Assembly: GCA_036505635.1 (NCBI GenBank)
Contig: DASXTC010000042.1
Coordinates: 36,623-100,622 of the forward strand
From: DASXTC01 sp036505635
GTDB lineage: Bacteria; Acidobacteriota; Polarisedimenticolia; JACPZX01; DASXTC01
Direction of reading: 5' to 3'
DNA length: 64,000 nucleotides
The position numbers and the translations under genes were made by a program. Of the stretch, positions 16,688 through 24,455 are shown in pieces (within the stretch, counting starts at the first letter, position 1; each line of letters starts with the position of its first letter). The notes beneath the pieces are model-generated. The model saw nothing but the letters and a program-made list of their open reading frames with translations. It did not search any database and was not told the DNA's origin.

Positions 16688-19603
16688 CTATCGGAGCTTG
16701 TCGTCCCCCTGCTGCAGCCGGCGCATCCCGCTTTCGGCCCTGTCCACGTGTGGCCTCAGCTCGGGATCGCACTCGCGCCAGAGCTCGATGAAGCGGGCAT
16801 AGTGCCGGAGCGCCTCGCGAGGGCGCCCGTTCTCCTCGTAGATCCCGGCGCGTCTCAGGTGGGAGGGGGCCACGTGGACCTGGTCGCCGATCGAGCATTC
16901 GGTGAAGGAGCCGTACCAGCGGATCGCCTCCTCGCGCCGCCCGAGGCGCCCCATCAGATCCGCCATGGTGAATCGCTCGAGAGCCTGCGAATAAAACGGG
17001 GACCAGGTGACCAGATCGAACCTCGCCTGGCGCCGCGTCGTCGACAGGAGCGAGAGCGCCTCCTGCAGCCGTCCCTCGGCCTGGGCCGCACGGGAGCGAA
17101 GGCAGCGCGCCATGTCGTGGACGAGGGAGCCCGAATCCGGGAGATCCCCCATCTGCTCGAGGCGAGCCGCGAGGCTCGACACCTCCTCGAACCGCCCCAG
17201 CCGCGCGTGCGCCAGGCCCATCAGGTAGAGCCGCAGGCGAGGATGGAGCCCCTCATGCGGCGCTATCCACGGGCTCCGGAGGGCGCCCGCGCGCGGCGCC
17301 CCTGGCTCCAGGCGATCGAGGTGATCGAGGATCGTCTCCAACGCGCTCGCGGGCGACTCCACGAGCGGACAGCAGGACAACAGGGCCTCGTGCTCCAGAG
17401 CGGTGACGGGATTCAACGCTCTGGCGGCATCCAGCTGGGCCCGCGCGGCGCTCCAGCGTCCCCTGGCCAGCTCGAGGCTCGCGGAAAACAGGTGGCCGGC
17501 CGTCCTGACCTCGGCCGAACGCACCGGCTCGAGCAGCAGCCGCGCTATGGCGAGCGCCCCCTTGTGATGTCCCAGGAAGCCCCCGACGAACTGAACGGCG
17601 AATGCGACGGTGTAGTCGCTCGCCCGGGCGAGCTCCACGAGGATCGCCTCCTGGCCCGTGGCATCACCGAAGTAGAAGGCGCGAAAGGCCCGCATCCCTG
17701 CGGCGAGATCTCCGGTGGGGCTCAGATCCATGACCCGGTGGATCGACCTCTCGACCTCTTCGCGGTCCCCCAGACTCGCGGCGACCACTCCGAGATGGAC
17801 GAATCCGTTGACGTGGCCGGGGTCGAGGAAGACGAGCCGCTCCCAGGCCTCCCTTGATGTGGCGATCGGCCGACCCCGTGGGGGGCTGTGGTGGAACAGG
17901 AGCTCTCCGAGCTGGTACCAGGCCTCGACGTCATCCGGATGGGACCCGACGATCGATCGGTAGCGCCTCTCCGCCTCGTCGTTATCGCCGCGCAACGAGG
18001 CGTCGAAGGCTTCCAGCAGGCCTCTGTCCCGCTCGGTGAGTCGGCCTCCCGTCCTGACGGCCCGCGTGGCGGCCTCCCGCGCCGTCTCCGATTGGCCCGA
18101 CCAGAGGGCCGCGATGCCGAGCCGGTACCAGGCCAGCGCGAAGCCGGTATCGAGCTCGACGGCCCTCCGGTACGCCTCGACCGCTTCGACGCGCCGCATC
18201 GCCCGCATCTGGCTCTCTCCCTCGAGGTACGCCTTGAGCGCGGGGAATGACTCGGTGGTCATGGCGCCGATCCGCTCCAGCCGCTCGCCGGGCCCGCCGC
18301 TCCGATTGGCCACGAGCTGCGCCGTGATGCGATCCACGAGGTCGAAGATTCCGCTGACCTCTCCCTGCAGGGCGGCCCTTGCCACGATCCGAGGCTCCGC
18401 CTCCGCCTCGTAGAGCGAGGCCTCCATGTGGAGGCGTCCGCCCGCCTGCAGGAGGGTCCCCAGAACGAACAATCCCGCGCCGTAACGACGCGCGATCCTC
18501 GCGGCCTGGGTCGGATCGGGTTGACCGGCCAGAGCCGCGGAGCAACAGAGGATGACGTGAGGGTCGACGCTGCGGAGGTCGCCGGCGCCGTCAAGCTTCG
18601 TGCTGAGCAGGTCGACCATCCCCGCGCCGAGGTAGGCAAGATCCTGGCCCCCTCGAACGGAGAAAGGGAAAACCGCGATGGTAGTCGCCGAGACCGGTGA
18701 AGCGCCGGCCGCCTCAGCGACGCGGCCCGAGGTCAGTCCCCCGCGCGCCTCATCGAGCGCCGACGCAAGCTGTGCACCGTCCTCGAAACGCTCCTCCCTC
18801 GCCTTGCGCAGGCACTTCTCGATGATCCGGACGAGATCCTCGGGCGCGTCAGGACGCAGGCGAGCCAGCGGCTCGGGCTCCGACTCCAGGATCTTCGCCA
18901 GGGTGGCGGTCACGGTTCTCGCCCTGAAGGGGGATCGGCCCGCCAGCATCTCGTAGAGCATGACTCCGAAGGCGAAGATGTCGGTCCGGGGATCCACCGG
19001 CTCACCACGGGCCTGCTCGGGCGACATGTAGGCGACGGTCCCCTCCACACGCCCCCCGCTGTCGATCTCGCGGGTGATGACCTCATCCACGTCCATCGTC
19101 CCGCCGGCGGGCGGTTCCCCGTCGTCGAGCCTTCGCGCGAGTCCGAAGTCGAGGATCTTCGCCCGCCGATCCGCGCTGAAGACGATGTTCTCCGGCTTGA
19201 GGTCGCGGTGTATGACGCGCGCCGCGTGGGCCCGGGCCATCGCCCCGGCCACCTGGCAGGCGATCGCGAGGGCCTCCGCGATGGACAGGGGGCCGGCCTC
19301 GATGAGAGACCTGAGGGTACCCCCTTCGAACAGCTCCATCACGATGTATGTGACGCCGTCCGTCTCGTCGATCTCGTGGACCGTGGCGATGCCGGGATGG
19401 CTGACGGCAGCGGCGGCACGAGCCTCGGACAGGAACTGACGGCGCCGGAGAGGGTCGGCGGTCAGCTCCGGCCTGAGGATCTTCACCGCCACGTAGCGAT
19501 CCAGACGCGTGTCGAGCGCCCGGTAGACCATTCCCATCCCGCCCTCCCCGATCCTGTCGAGAAGGCGATAGTGCGCCAGCGTGCTGCCGACGTGTGGATC
19601 CAC
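16688..19603 (-). CDS. Hanks-type Ser/Thr kinase with TolB-like and TPR regions
   Basis: A 971-residue protein kinase. Residues about 12-285 are a complete PknB-like kinase: glycine loop IGEGGMGMVYRA, Lys41 in VAVKILR, catalytic HRDLKPEN (Asp134), DFGLARR (Asp152) and SPEQARG. No transmembrane helix is evident after it. Residues about 310-425 resemble the TolB N-terminal/FlgO-like domain often found in such kinases (TIAVFPFSVRGGQDLAYLG), and the rest is made of TPR-like helical repeats. The GTG start at 19603 has GGAGGG nine bases upstream. It is a paralogue of the kinase at 20207, with catalytic residues at the same positions, but is soluble and transcribed in the opposite direction. Confidence 0.9.
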   Translation of the reverse strand: MDPHVGSTLAHYRLLDRIGEGGMGMVYRALDTRLDRYVAVKILRPELTADPLRRRQFLSEARAAAAVSHPGIATVHEIDETDGVTYIVMELFEGGTLRSLIEAGPLSIAEALAIACQVAGAMARAHAARVIHRDLKPENIVFSADRRAKILDFGLARRLDDGEPPAGGTMDVDEVITREIDSGGRVEGTVAYMSPEQARGEPVDPRTDIFAFGVMLYEMLAGRSPFRARTVTATLAKILESEPEPLARLRPDAPEDLVRIIEKCLRKAREERFEDGAQLASALDEARGGLTSGRVAEAAGASPVSATTIAVFPFSVRGGQDLAYLGAGMVDLLSTKLDGAGDLRSVDPHVILCCSAALAGQPDPTQAARIARRYGAGLFVLGTLLQAGGRLHMEASLYEAEAEPRIVARAALQGEVSGIFDLVDRITAQLVANRSGGPGERLERIGAMTTESFPALKAYLEGESQMRAMRRVEAVEAYRRAVELDTGFALAWYRLGIAALWSGQSETAREAATRAVRTGGRLTERDRGLLEAFDASLRGDNDEAERRYRSIVGSHPDDVEAWYQLGELLFHHSPPRGRPIATSREAWERLVFLDPGHVNGFVHLGVVAASLGDREEVERSIHRVMDLSPTGDLAAGMRAFRAFYFGDATGQEAILVELARASDYTVAFAVQFVGGFLGHHKGALAIARLLLEPVRSAEVRTAGHLFSASLELARGRWSAARAQLDAARALNPVTALEHEALLSCCPLVESPASALETILDHLDRLEPGAPRAGALRSPWIAPHEGLHPRLRLYLMGLAHARLGRFEEVSSLAARLEQMGDLPDSGSLVHDMARCLRSRAAQAEGRLQEALSLLSTTRRQARFDLVTWSPFYSQALERFTMADLMGRLGRREEAIRWYGSFTECSIGDQVHVAPSHLRRAGIYEENGRPREALRHYARFIELWRECDPELRPHVDRAESGMRRLQQGDDKLR

Positions 19604-19711
19604 GCCCAGCTGCCCTCCGGCCGGAGGATACCACGCGTGGGCCCAGCACCAGTCTGCGGGCGGAGCATCAGGTTGCGAGGAAGTGAAACGACTCTTCGGG
19701 GAGCGTCGACC

Positions 19712-19936
19712 CTACTTGGCCACCTTGGCCTTTTTCCGCGGCTTCGATCGCATACGTTCGGGCGCGGCCACTTCGCTGCGCTCCAGCCTAACGATGCTGG
19801 TGACGAACTTCCTACGACCGTTCTCGTCGAAGTCGATGATGGTGTGGGATTCGTCGACCATGCGGATCGTCCCGTGCCCGTACACGTGGTGATGGATCCG
19901 CTCGTTCACGTTGAATGCGCTCGATATTGTGGCCAA
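19712..19936 (-). CDS. Small Tudor/SH3-like protein (UvrD C-terminal-like)
   Basis: A 74-residue protein starting at TTG 19936, chosen because GGAGG lies seven bases upstream and because the conserved-looking part begins just after it. The core NERIHHHVYGHGTIRMVD followed by TIIDFDENGRRKFV reads like the small Tudor/SH3 fold at the C-terminus of UvrD/PcrA helicases (pattern V-H-x-x-F/Y-G-x-G-T-I, then V-x-F-D). In helicases this fold contacts RNA polymerase. The tail is lysine/arginine rich (RSKPRKKAKVAK), suggesting contact with nucleic acid. It sits 108 bases upstream of the kinase start on the same strand. Function is unknown. Confidence 0.65.
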   Translation of the reverse strand: MATISSAFNVNERIHHHVYGHGTIRMVDESHTIIDFDENGRRKFVTSIVRLERSEVAAPERMRSKPRKKAKVAK

Positions 19937-20206
19937 GGCGCCCTCCAGAGACGGGTGAGAGAGGCGGGAAAGACCACAGAGGGTAGCACATCGCCGGGCG
20001 AATCGCTCGTCCCACGGGGAGTCGCGCCGAAGGGGCCGTCCCTCGCACATGCCGACGGGCCGGGGTCGATCGGACGTCGGAGCCGCCGCGAGCGGGGCTT
20101 CTTGCCGCAGAGCGCATGCTATTCTGAGCGCGCTCTGACGAGGTGACACCGCCCGCCGCATGGGGTCCCATCGCCGGCCGGCGGGCCCGCGGCCGGGGGC
20201 GCCGAC

Positions 20207-22690
20207 TTGATCCTGGATCCACAATCCACCCTCTCGCACTACCGCGTCCTCGAGAAGATCGGCGAGGGCGGCATGGGGGTCGTGTATCGCGCGTTTGACC
20301 TGAAGCTCGAGCGCGAGGTGGCGCTCAAAGTGCTGCGCGCCGAGATGGCCTCCGACCCCGAACGCTTCACGCGGTTCCAGCGCGAGGCTCGCGCGCTTGC
20401 ATCGCTGACTCACCCCAACATCGGCGCGATCTACGAGATCGACGAGGTCGACGGGACGGCGTTCATCGTCATGGAGCTGATCGGGGGGCAGACGCTCCGC
20501 CAGAAGATCGGCGGGCGCGCGCTGCCGATCGATCTGATGCTCGATCTCTCGCTCCAGATCGCCGAGGCGCTGGACGCCGCGCACTCCCGCGGGATCGTCC
20601 ACCGGGACATCAAACCGACGAACATCCTCATCACGGACCGCGGGCGCGTGAAGATGCTCGATTTCGGTCTGGCGAAGCTCACGGAAGCCGAGGACCAGAG
20701 CTCCGACGGAAGCTCACGCCTCGAGACGGCGCAGGTGGACGACCGGAACCTGACCACGCCGGGGACGACCATGGGCACGATCGCCTACATGTCGCCCGAA
20801 CAGGTACGCGGCGAGGAGATCGACCTGCGAACCGACCTGTTCTCATGCGGGGCCATGCTCTACGAAATGGCCACGGGCCGTTGCGCCTTCTCGGCCCACA
20901 CCTCGGGGCTCACGTTTGACGCCATCCTCAACCGCGCTCCCGTGCGCCCGGACCAGATCAACCCGGAGATCCCGGGCCGATTGGTCGAGATCATCGATCG
21001 ATCCCTCGAGAAGGATCGGACACTGCGCTATCAGAGCGCCGCGGACCTGCGGGCCGACCTGGCGCGCGTCCGCCGCGACGCCGACTCGGGCAGGGTCGCG
21101 GTGGAGATCGACGCGGGCCTCCCCGGCGGCCCAAGGCGACGCGCCGCGGGAAGGCGCGGCAGACTCGGGTCCAGGGTCTGGAGGACGGCGGCCGCGGTGG
21201 TGCTCGTGGCCGCAGGCGCGGCCGCGGGGCTCTACCTCAGCCGGGCTCCCACCGCCGGGATCGATTCGATCGCCGTGCTCCCTTTTGACTACGCGGGCGA
21301 CGGAGACGACGGCGAGTACCTCAGCGACGGTCTCACGGAGGCCCTCATAAACGGCTTGTCGAAGATCCCCGACCTTAGGGTCGCCCCACGCAGCCTTGTT
21401 TTCCGCTACAAAGGGAGTCTCGTCGATCCGAAGAAGATCGGCAGGGATCTGAAGGTCCGCGCGGTGGTCACCGGCCGCGTGACGCGGCACGGGGACACGC
21501 TGACGATTGCCGCAGAGCTGATCGACGTGGACACCGTCGCGCAGATCTGGGGCGAGCACTACTCGCGGGCCTCCTCGGACATCATGTCGTTGCCCGAGCA
21601 GCTCGCGGGGGACATCTCGCAGAGCATCAGGGGCCGGCTGACACTGGACGTGGAGCAGCGGATCGCGCGCCGCTACACCGAGAACCCCGACGCTTTCGCG
21701 CACTACGTCAAGAGCCTCCAGCAGGTCCGGCGGGGTACGCGCGCCGAGTTCGACCAGGCGATCGCCGAGGCTCAAAAAGCGCTCGTGGAGGATCTGCGCC
21801 AGCGCGCCCTGCTGAGCGCGCCTCCCTCCCCGGGGGGCCCGGACGCGCAGAAGGAGCCCGGCTATGCCCTCGCCTACGCGCGGCTCGCGCGGCTGTACAC
21901 CCGACAGGCCTACCTCCGGTTCAGTCCTATCGAGGAGGATCACATCAAGGCGCGGAGCGCGGCCGAGTTCGCCCTCCAGATCGACGACACTCTCGCCCCC
22001 GCGCAGGACGCCCTGGCCTTCGTCAAATTCTTCTACGAATGGGACTGGCCGGCGGCGGAGCGCGGTTTCCGCAAGGCGCTGCGGCTGGGGCCGGACGACG
22101 ATGAGACGCACCGGGACTATGCCTGGTTCCTGATGGCGATGGGGCGCAAGCCGGAGGCCGTCGAGGAGATGCGGCGGGCATGCGCCCTGAACCCCGAGTC
22201 GGAGATCCTGAGCGCGCAACTGGCCGAGCACCTTTTCTGGGCGGGCCGCCTCGACGAGGCGCGGGCCGAGCTGGAGCGGACGCGCCGCCTCGCGCCCGAG
22301 TCCTCCTCGGCCGCGCTTGTGACGGCCTATGTCCTGTCCCGCGTCGGTCGACACGCCGAAGCGATCGCAAGCTATCTGGACTACCAGGCGCTGGCCGAGG
22401 AGGAATCCTCCATGAGCCCACCGCTCGCATGGTTCTACGCATCGGCCGGCAGGCGCAAGGAAGCGCTCGCCATCCTCGGCAGGGCCGTCCCCGGCGAGAT
22501 CTCTCCCGCCCAGATGGGGTGGGTCCACGCGGCGCTCGGGGATGCCGATCAGGCATTCGTATGGCTGGGCAAGGCGATCGATCAGCGCGCGGCCAACATG
22601 ATCTGGATCAAGTCCCAGCCCTGGTTCGACCCGCTGCGTCATGACCCCCGGTTTCCGCTTCTACTCCGGAGGATGAATCTGGATGGCTGA
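20207..22690 (+). CDS. Membrane Ser/Thr kinase with TolB-like and TPR sensor region
   Basis: An 827-residue kinase. Residues about 12-285 are the catalytic domain: IGEGGMGVVYRA, Lys41 in VALKVLR, HRDIKPTN (Asp134), DFGLAKL (Asp152) and SPEQVRGEEIDLRTD. A transmembrane helix follows at about 326-346 (AAAVVLVAAGAAAGLYL) after an Arg-rich stretch. A TolB-like domain follows (IAVLPFDYAGDGDDGEYLSDGLTEAL), then TPR repeats to the end. By topology the C-terminal part should be periplasmic and act as a sensor; the signal is unknown. The start used is TTG at 20207; the upstream GGGGG is a weak ribosome binding site. Confidence 0.9.
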   Translation: MILDPQSTLSHYRVLEKIGEGGMGVVYRAFDLKLEREVALKVLRAEMASDPERFTRFQREARALASLTHPNIGAIYEIDEVDGTAFIVMELIGGQTLRQKIGGRALPIDLMLDLSLQIAEALDAAHSRGIVHRDIKPTNILITDRGRVKMLDFGLAKLTEAEDQSSDGSSRLETAQVDDRNLTTPGTTMGTIAYMSPEQVRGEEIDLRTDLFSCGAMLYEMATGRCAFSAHTSGLTFDAILNRAPVRPDQINPEIPGRLVEIIDRSLEKDRTLRYQSAADLRADLARVRRDADSGRVAVEIDAGLPGGPRRRAAGRRGRLGSRVWRTAAAVVLVAAGAAAGLYLSRAPTAGIDSIAVLPFDYAGDGDDGEYLSDGLTEALINGLSKIPDLRVAPRSLVFRYKGSLVDPKKIGRDLKVRAVVTGRVTRHGDTLTIAAELIDVDTVAQIWGEHYSRASSDIMSLPEQLAGDISQSIRGRLTLDVEQRIARRYTENPDAFAHYVKSLQQVRRGTRAEFDQAIAEAQKALVEDLRQRALLSAPPSPGGPDAQKEPGYALAYARLARLYTRQAYLRFSPIEEDHIKARSAAEFALQIDDTLAPAQDALAFVKFFYEWDWPAAERGFRKALRLGPDDDETHRDYAWFLMAMGRKPEAVEEMRRACALNPESEILSAQLAEHLFWAGRLDEARAELERTRRLAPESSSAALVTAYVLSRVGRHAEAIASYLDYQALAEEESSMSPPLAWFYASAGRRKEALAILGRAVPGEISPAQMGWVHAALGDADQAFVWLGKAIDQRAANMIWIKSQPWFDPLRHDPRFPLLLRRMNLDG

Positions 22691-22915
22691 GCGGTCGCGC
22701 GTGCTCGAGATGGATCCCGATGAACCGATGCCGCACCTGATGCCGGTGGGCCCCGTTTCGCCCGGCCGTGCTGATCGGGCGGAGTTGGAGTTGTCAGGGG
22801 TATTCTGGAAGCGTCAAAGAGGCCCTCACCCGCCCCCTTTCCCGCTCCGGCCCCCCCGACGAACCCGACCGGCCGACAGGGCGCCGGTCCGCCGGAGGCC
22901 GGCTCATATTTCCGC
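22691..22915. other. Intergenic stretch between kinase and cold-shock promoter
   Basis: No convincing gene. An open frame from 22683 in this stretch is proline/arginine-rich, lacks a ribosome binding site and has no recognisable motif. No strong terminator hairpin with a T-run is visible after the kinase stop. Confidence 0.5.
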
Positions 22916-22944
22916 TTGACGCCAAGGTTGGAGTCGTGTATGTT
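22916..22944 (+). promoter_or_regulatory. Sigma-70 type promoter for the cold-shock gene
   Basis: A -35 box TTGACG (22916-22921) and a -10 box TATGTT (22939-22944) are separated by 17 bases. Transcription would start near 22951, giving a leader of about 140 bases before the csp ATG. Confidence 0.65.
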
Positions 22945-23027
22945 GGAACCACTTACCAACCGCATTTGCATCCCCGCCGTGAGAATAAGTTCACAAGCGA
23001 AGATGTTAAGGTGGCAGTAAGGCCTCT

Positions 23028-23044
23028 CGTACATCTGATGTACG
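23028..23044 (+). promoter_or_regulatory. Palindrome/hairpin in the cold-shock mRNA leader
   Basis: CGTACATC-T-GATGTACG is an 8-base perfect inverted repeat around one base, giving a 7-bp stem with a CTG loop when folded. It is followed directly by a purine-rich GGGAGGAAAGG, 36-46 bases before the ATG. Its place in a long cold-shock leader suggests a temperature-sensitive RNA element; that role is inferred. Confidence 0.5.
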
Positions 23045-23090
23045 GGAGGAAAGGGCAATTCCGCCCTCGACAGTAAAAGGTGTACAGCAC

Positions 23091-23294
23091 ATGGCAACAG
23101 GTACCGTGAAGTGGTTCAACGATTCGAAGGGTTTCGGTTTCATCACCGTGGACGGCGAGGCTAAGGACGTCTTCGTGCATCACAGCGCGATCCAGGGGAA
23201 CGGGTTCAAGAGCCTGTCGGAAGGCCAGAAGGTGGAGTTCCAGATCGTGCAGGGCCAGAAGGGGCCGGCGGCGGAGAACGTCCGCACAATCTGA
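23091..23294 (+). CDS. Cold-shock protein (CspA family)
   Basis: A 67-residue single cold-shock domain of normal length. RNP1 is KGFGFITV and RNP2 is VFVHHSAI, with the family N-terminus GTVKWFNDSKG. CspA-type proteins bind single-stranded RNA and DNA and relax RNA structure during cold shock or growth transitions. The gene has its own promoter, a long leader with a hairpin and a strong terminator, so it is a single-gene unit. The sequence just before the ATG (AAAGGTG, about 8 bases upstream) is only a moderate ribosome binding site. Confidence 0.95.
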   Translation: MATGTVKWFNDSKGFGFITVDGEAKDVFVHHSAIQGNGFKSLSEGQKVEFQIVQGQKGPAAENVRTI

Positions 23295-23312
23295 CATCTT
23301 CCCCGGATCCGT

Positions 23313-23357
23313 GCGGCCTCCTGAACATCCCCGTCTGGAGGCCGCCGGTTTTTTTTT
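23313..23357 (+). terminator. Rho-independent terminator after the cold-shock gene
   Basis: A perfect 9-bp stem, GCGGCCTCC (23313-23321) pairing with GGAGGCCGC (23337-23345), with a 15-base loop, followed by CGG and nine T residues (23349-23357). Confidence 0.9.
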
Positions 23358-23410
23358 CGGCCGGACCTCGATGGGGTACCGGCGAGCGGCGGCCAATCCG
23401 CCAGATAGGG

Positions 23411-23803
23411 GTGTCGGTGGGCAAGAAGCTGTTCGTCGGCAATCTCTCGTTCGACACGCGAGATGCGGACCTCAGGGAGCTCTTCGCGAAGGCGGGCACC
23501 TGCGTTTCGGCCGTGATCGTGATGGATCGGGCCACCGCGCGTTCCCGTGGATTCGGATTCGTCGAGATGAGTTCCGATGAGGAAGCGCGGCGCGCCGTCG
23601 CCGAGCTGAACGGATCCCAGATCCAGGGAAGGGCGATCAACGTCAGCGAGGCACGCGAACGCTCCGAGGGGCCCCGGCCGCCGAGACCCGCCAGCGCGCC
23701 TTCGCACGGGTTCGGGCCGGATCGTCCTCCAGCCGGAAAGGGTTTTCGAAAGGACGGGAAGAGCCGCCGCGGCATTCGCGGCCGGAAGCGCAGCATCTTC
23801 TGA
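23411..23803 (+). CDS. RRM-domain RNA-binding protein
   Basis: A 130-residue protein with one RNA recognition motif (residues about 5-80): RNP2 is LFVGNL and RNP1 is RGFGFVEM. The tail is basic and proline/glycine rich (about 85-130, ending GIRGRKRSIF), as in bacterial and cyanobacterial single-RRM proteins that are often cold induced. The start is GTG at 23411, with a second GTG two codons later equally possible; neither has a strong ribosome binding site. It follows the csp terminator, so it probably has its own transcript. Confidence 0.9.
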   Translation: MSVGKKLFVGNLSFDTRDADLRELFAKAGTCVSAVIVMDRATARSRGFGFVEMSSDEEARRAVAELNGSQIQGRAINVSEARERSEGPRPPRPASAPSHGFGPDRPPAGKGFRKDGKSRRGIRGRKRSIF

Positions 23804-23857
23804 TCGCGCGGCCTGCCGGTGTTGGCCACTCCGGCCTCACTCGATGGGAGTTGAGCC

Positions 23858-24073
23858 ATGGCACGAAGATCAAGGCCCAGCTTCACAAAGCGCCAGAAAG
23901 AAATGGCGCGCCAGCAGAAGCAGCAGGACAAGCGTGCCCGGCGTCTCGAATCAAAGGACCGGCCCGCGGAAGAGACGCCGCAGGCTGCCGAGGGAGACCC
24001 CGACATCGCCGGGATCAGCCCCGGCCCGCAGCCGCCGCCCGCCTGGGCGGAGCCCGGCCAGCGGCGCCCCTGA
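23858..24073 (+). CDS. Small basic protein of unknown function
   Basis: A 71-residue protein whose first half is strongly basic and helical (RPSFTKRQKEMARQQKQQ, then DKRARRLESKDR) and whose second half is acidic then proline-rich. The ATG at 23858 has GGGAG eight bases upstream. Short proteins of this style (PSFxKRxKE-type N-terminus) occur next to RNA-binding genes in several phyla. The position after csp and RRM genes suggests an RNA- or ribosome-associated role, which is inference. Confidence 0.7.
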   Translation: MARRSRPSFTKRQKEMARQQKQQDKRARRLESKDRPAEETPQAAEGDPDIAGISPGPQPPPAWAEPGQRRP

Positions 24074-24455
24074 ACCTCGGGTCCTGCGCTTCCCGATAAC
24101 CACGCCCACCGAGGCGGTATCTTGGGTTGCCCCCTCACGGGACGCCCCTCGCGCGATCGTTCCTCCTCGCCATCTCCGCGGGGATTGACCTCCATCGGTC
24201 CGACCGTTTCTCGTGTGGGTCAGTCCCCCTTCCATGAGAAGACCCCGTTCTATCACAACATCGGTCATGGTTAGTCAAGGCTGGACATGTAGCGGTCGGA
24301 TCTTCGTGCCGGAAGCGCGCTTTCATACTTTTTGTCTTGACCAGGGACAGTGTTCTCAGGTAAAAGGAGATTTGGTTTTTTATTGGGGGCGGAGAGTCCT
24401 GCTTGTCTTATCCCACCTGCGCGGTCCGGTGACCCAACAAAGAGGGGGCAGCTCA
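24074..24455. other. Intergenic region upstream of the repeat protein
   Basis: No gene seen. The right half is notably AT-richer than its surroundings. A possible promoter is TTGACC (24337-24342) with TAAAAG (24361-24366), 18 bases apart, which would leave a leader of about 80 bases before the ATG at 24456. The promoter call is weak. Confidence 0.35.

Noticed and set aside
20843..22642. Minus-strand open frame opposite the membrane kinase
   Set aside because: Antisense shadow of a well supported kinase.
22683..22919. 78-codon plus-strand frame after the kinase
   Set aside because: Proline/arginine-rich, no ribosome binding site, overlaps the cold-shock promoter.
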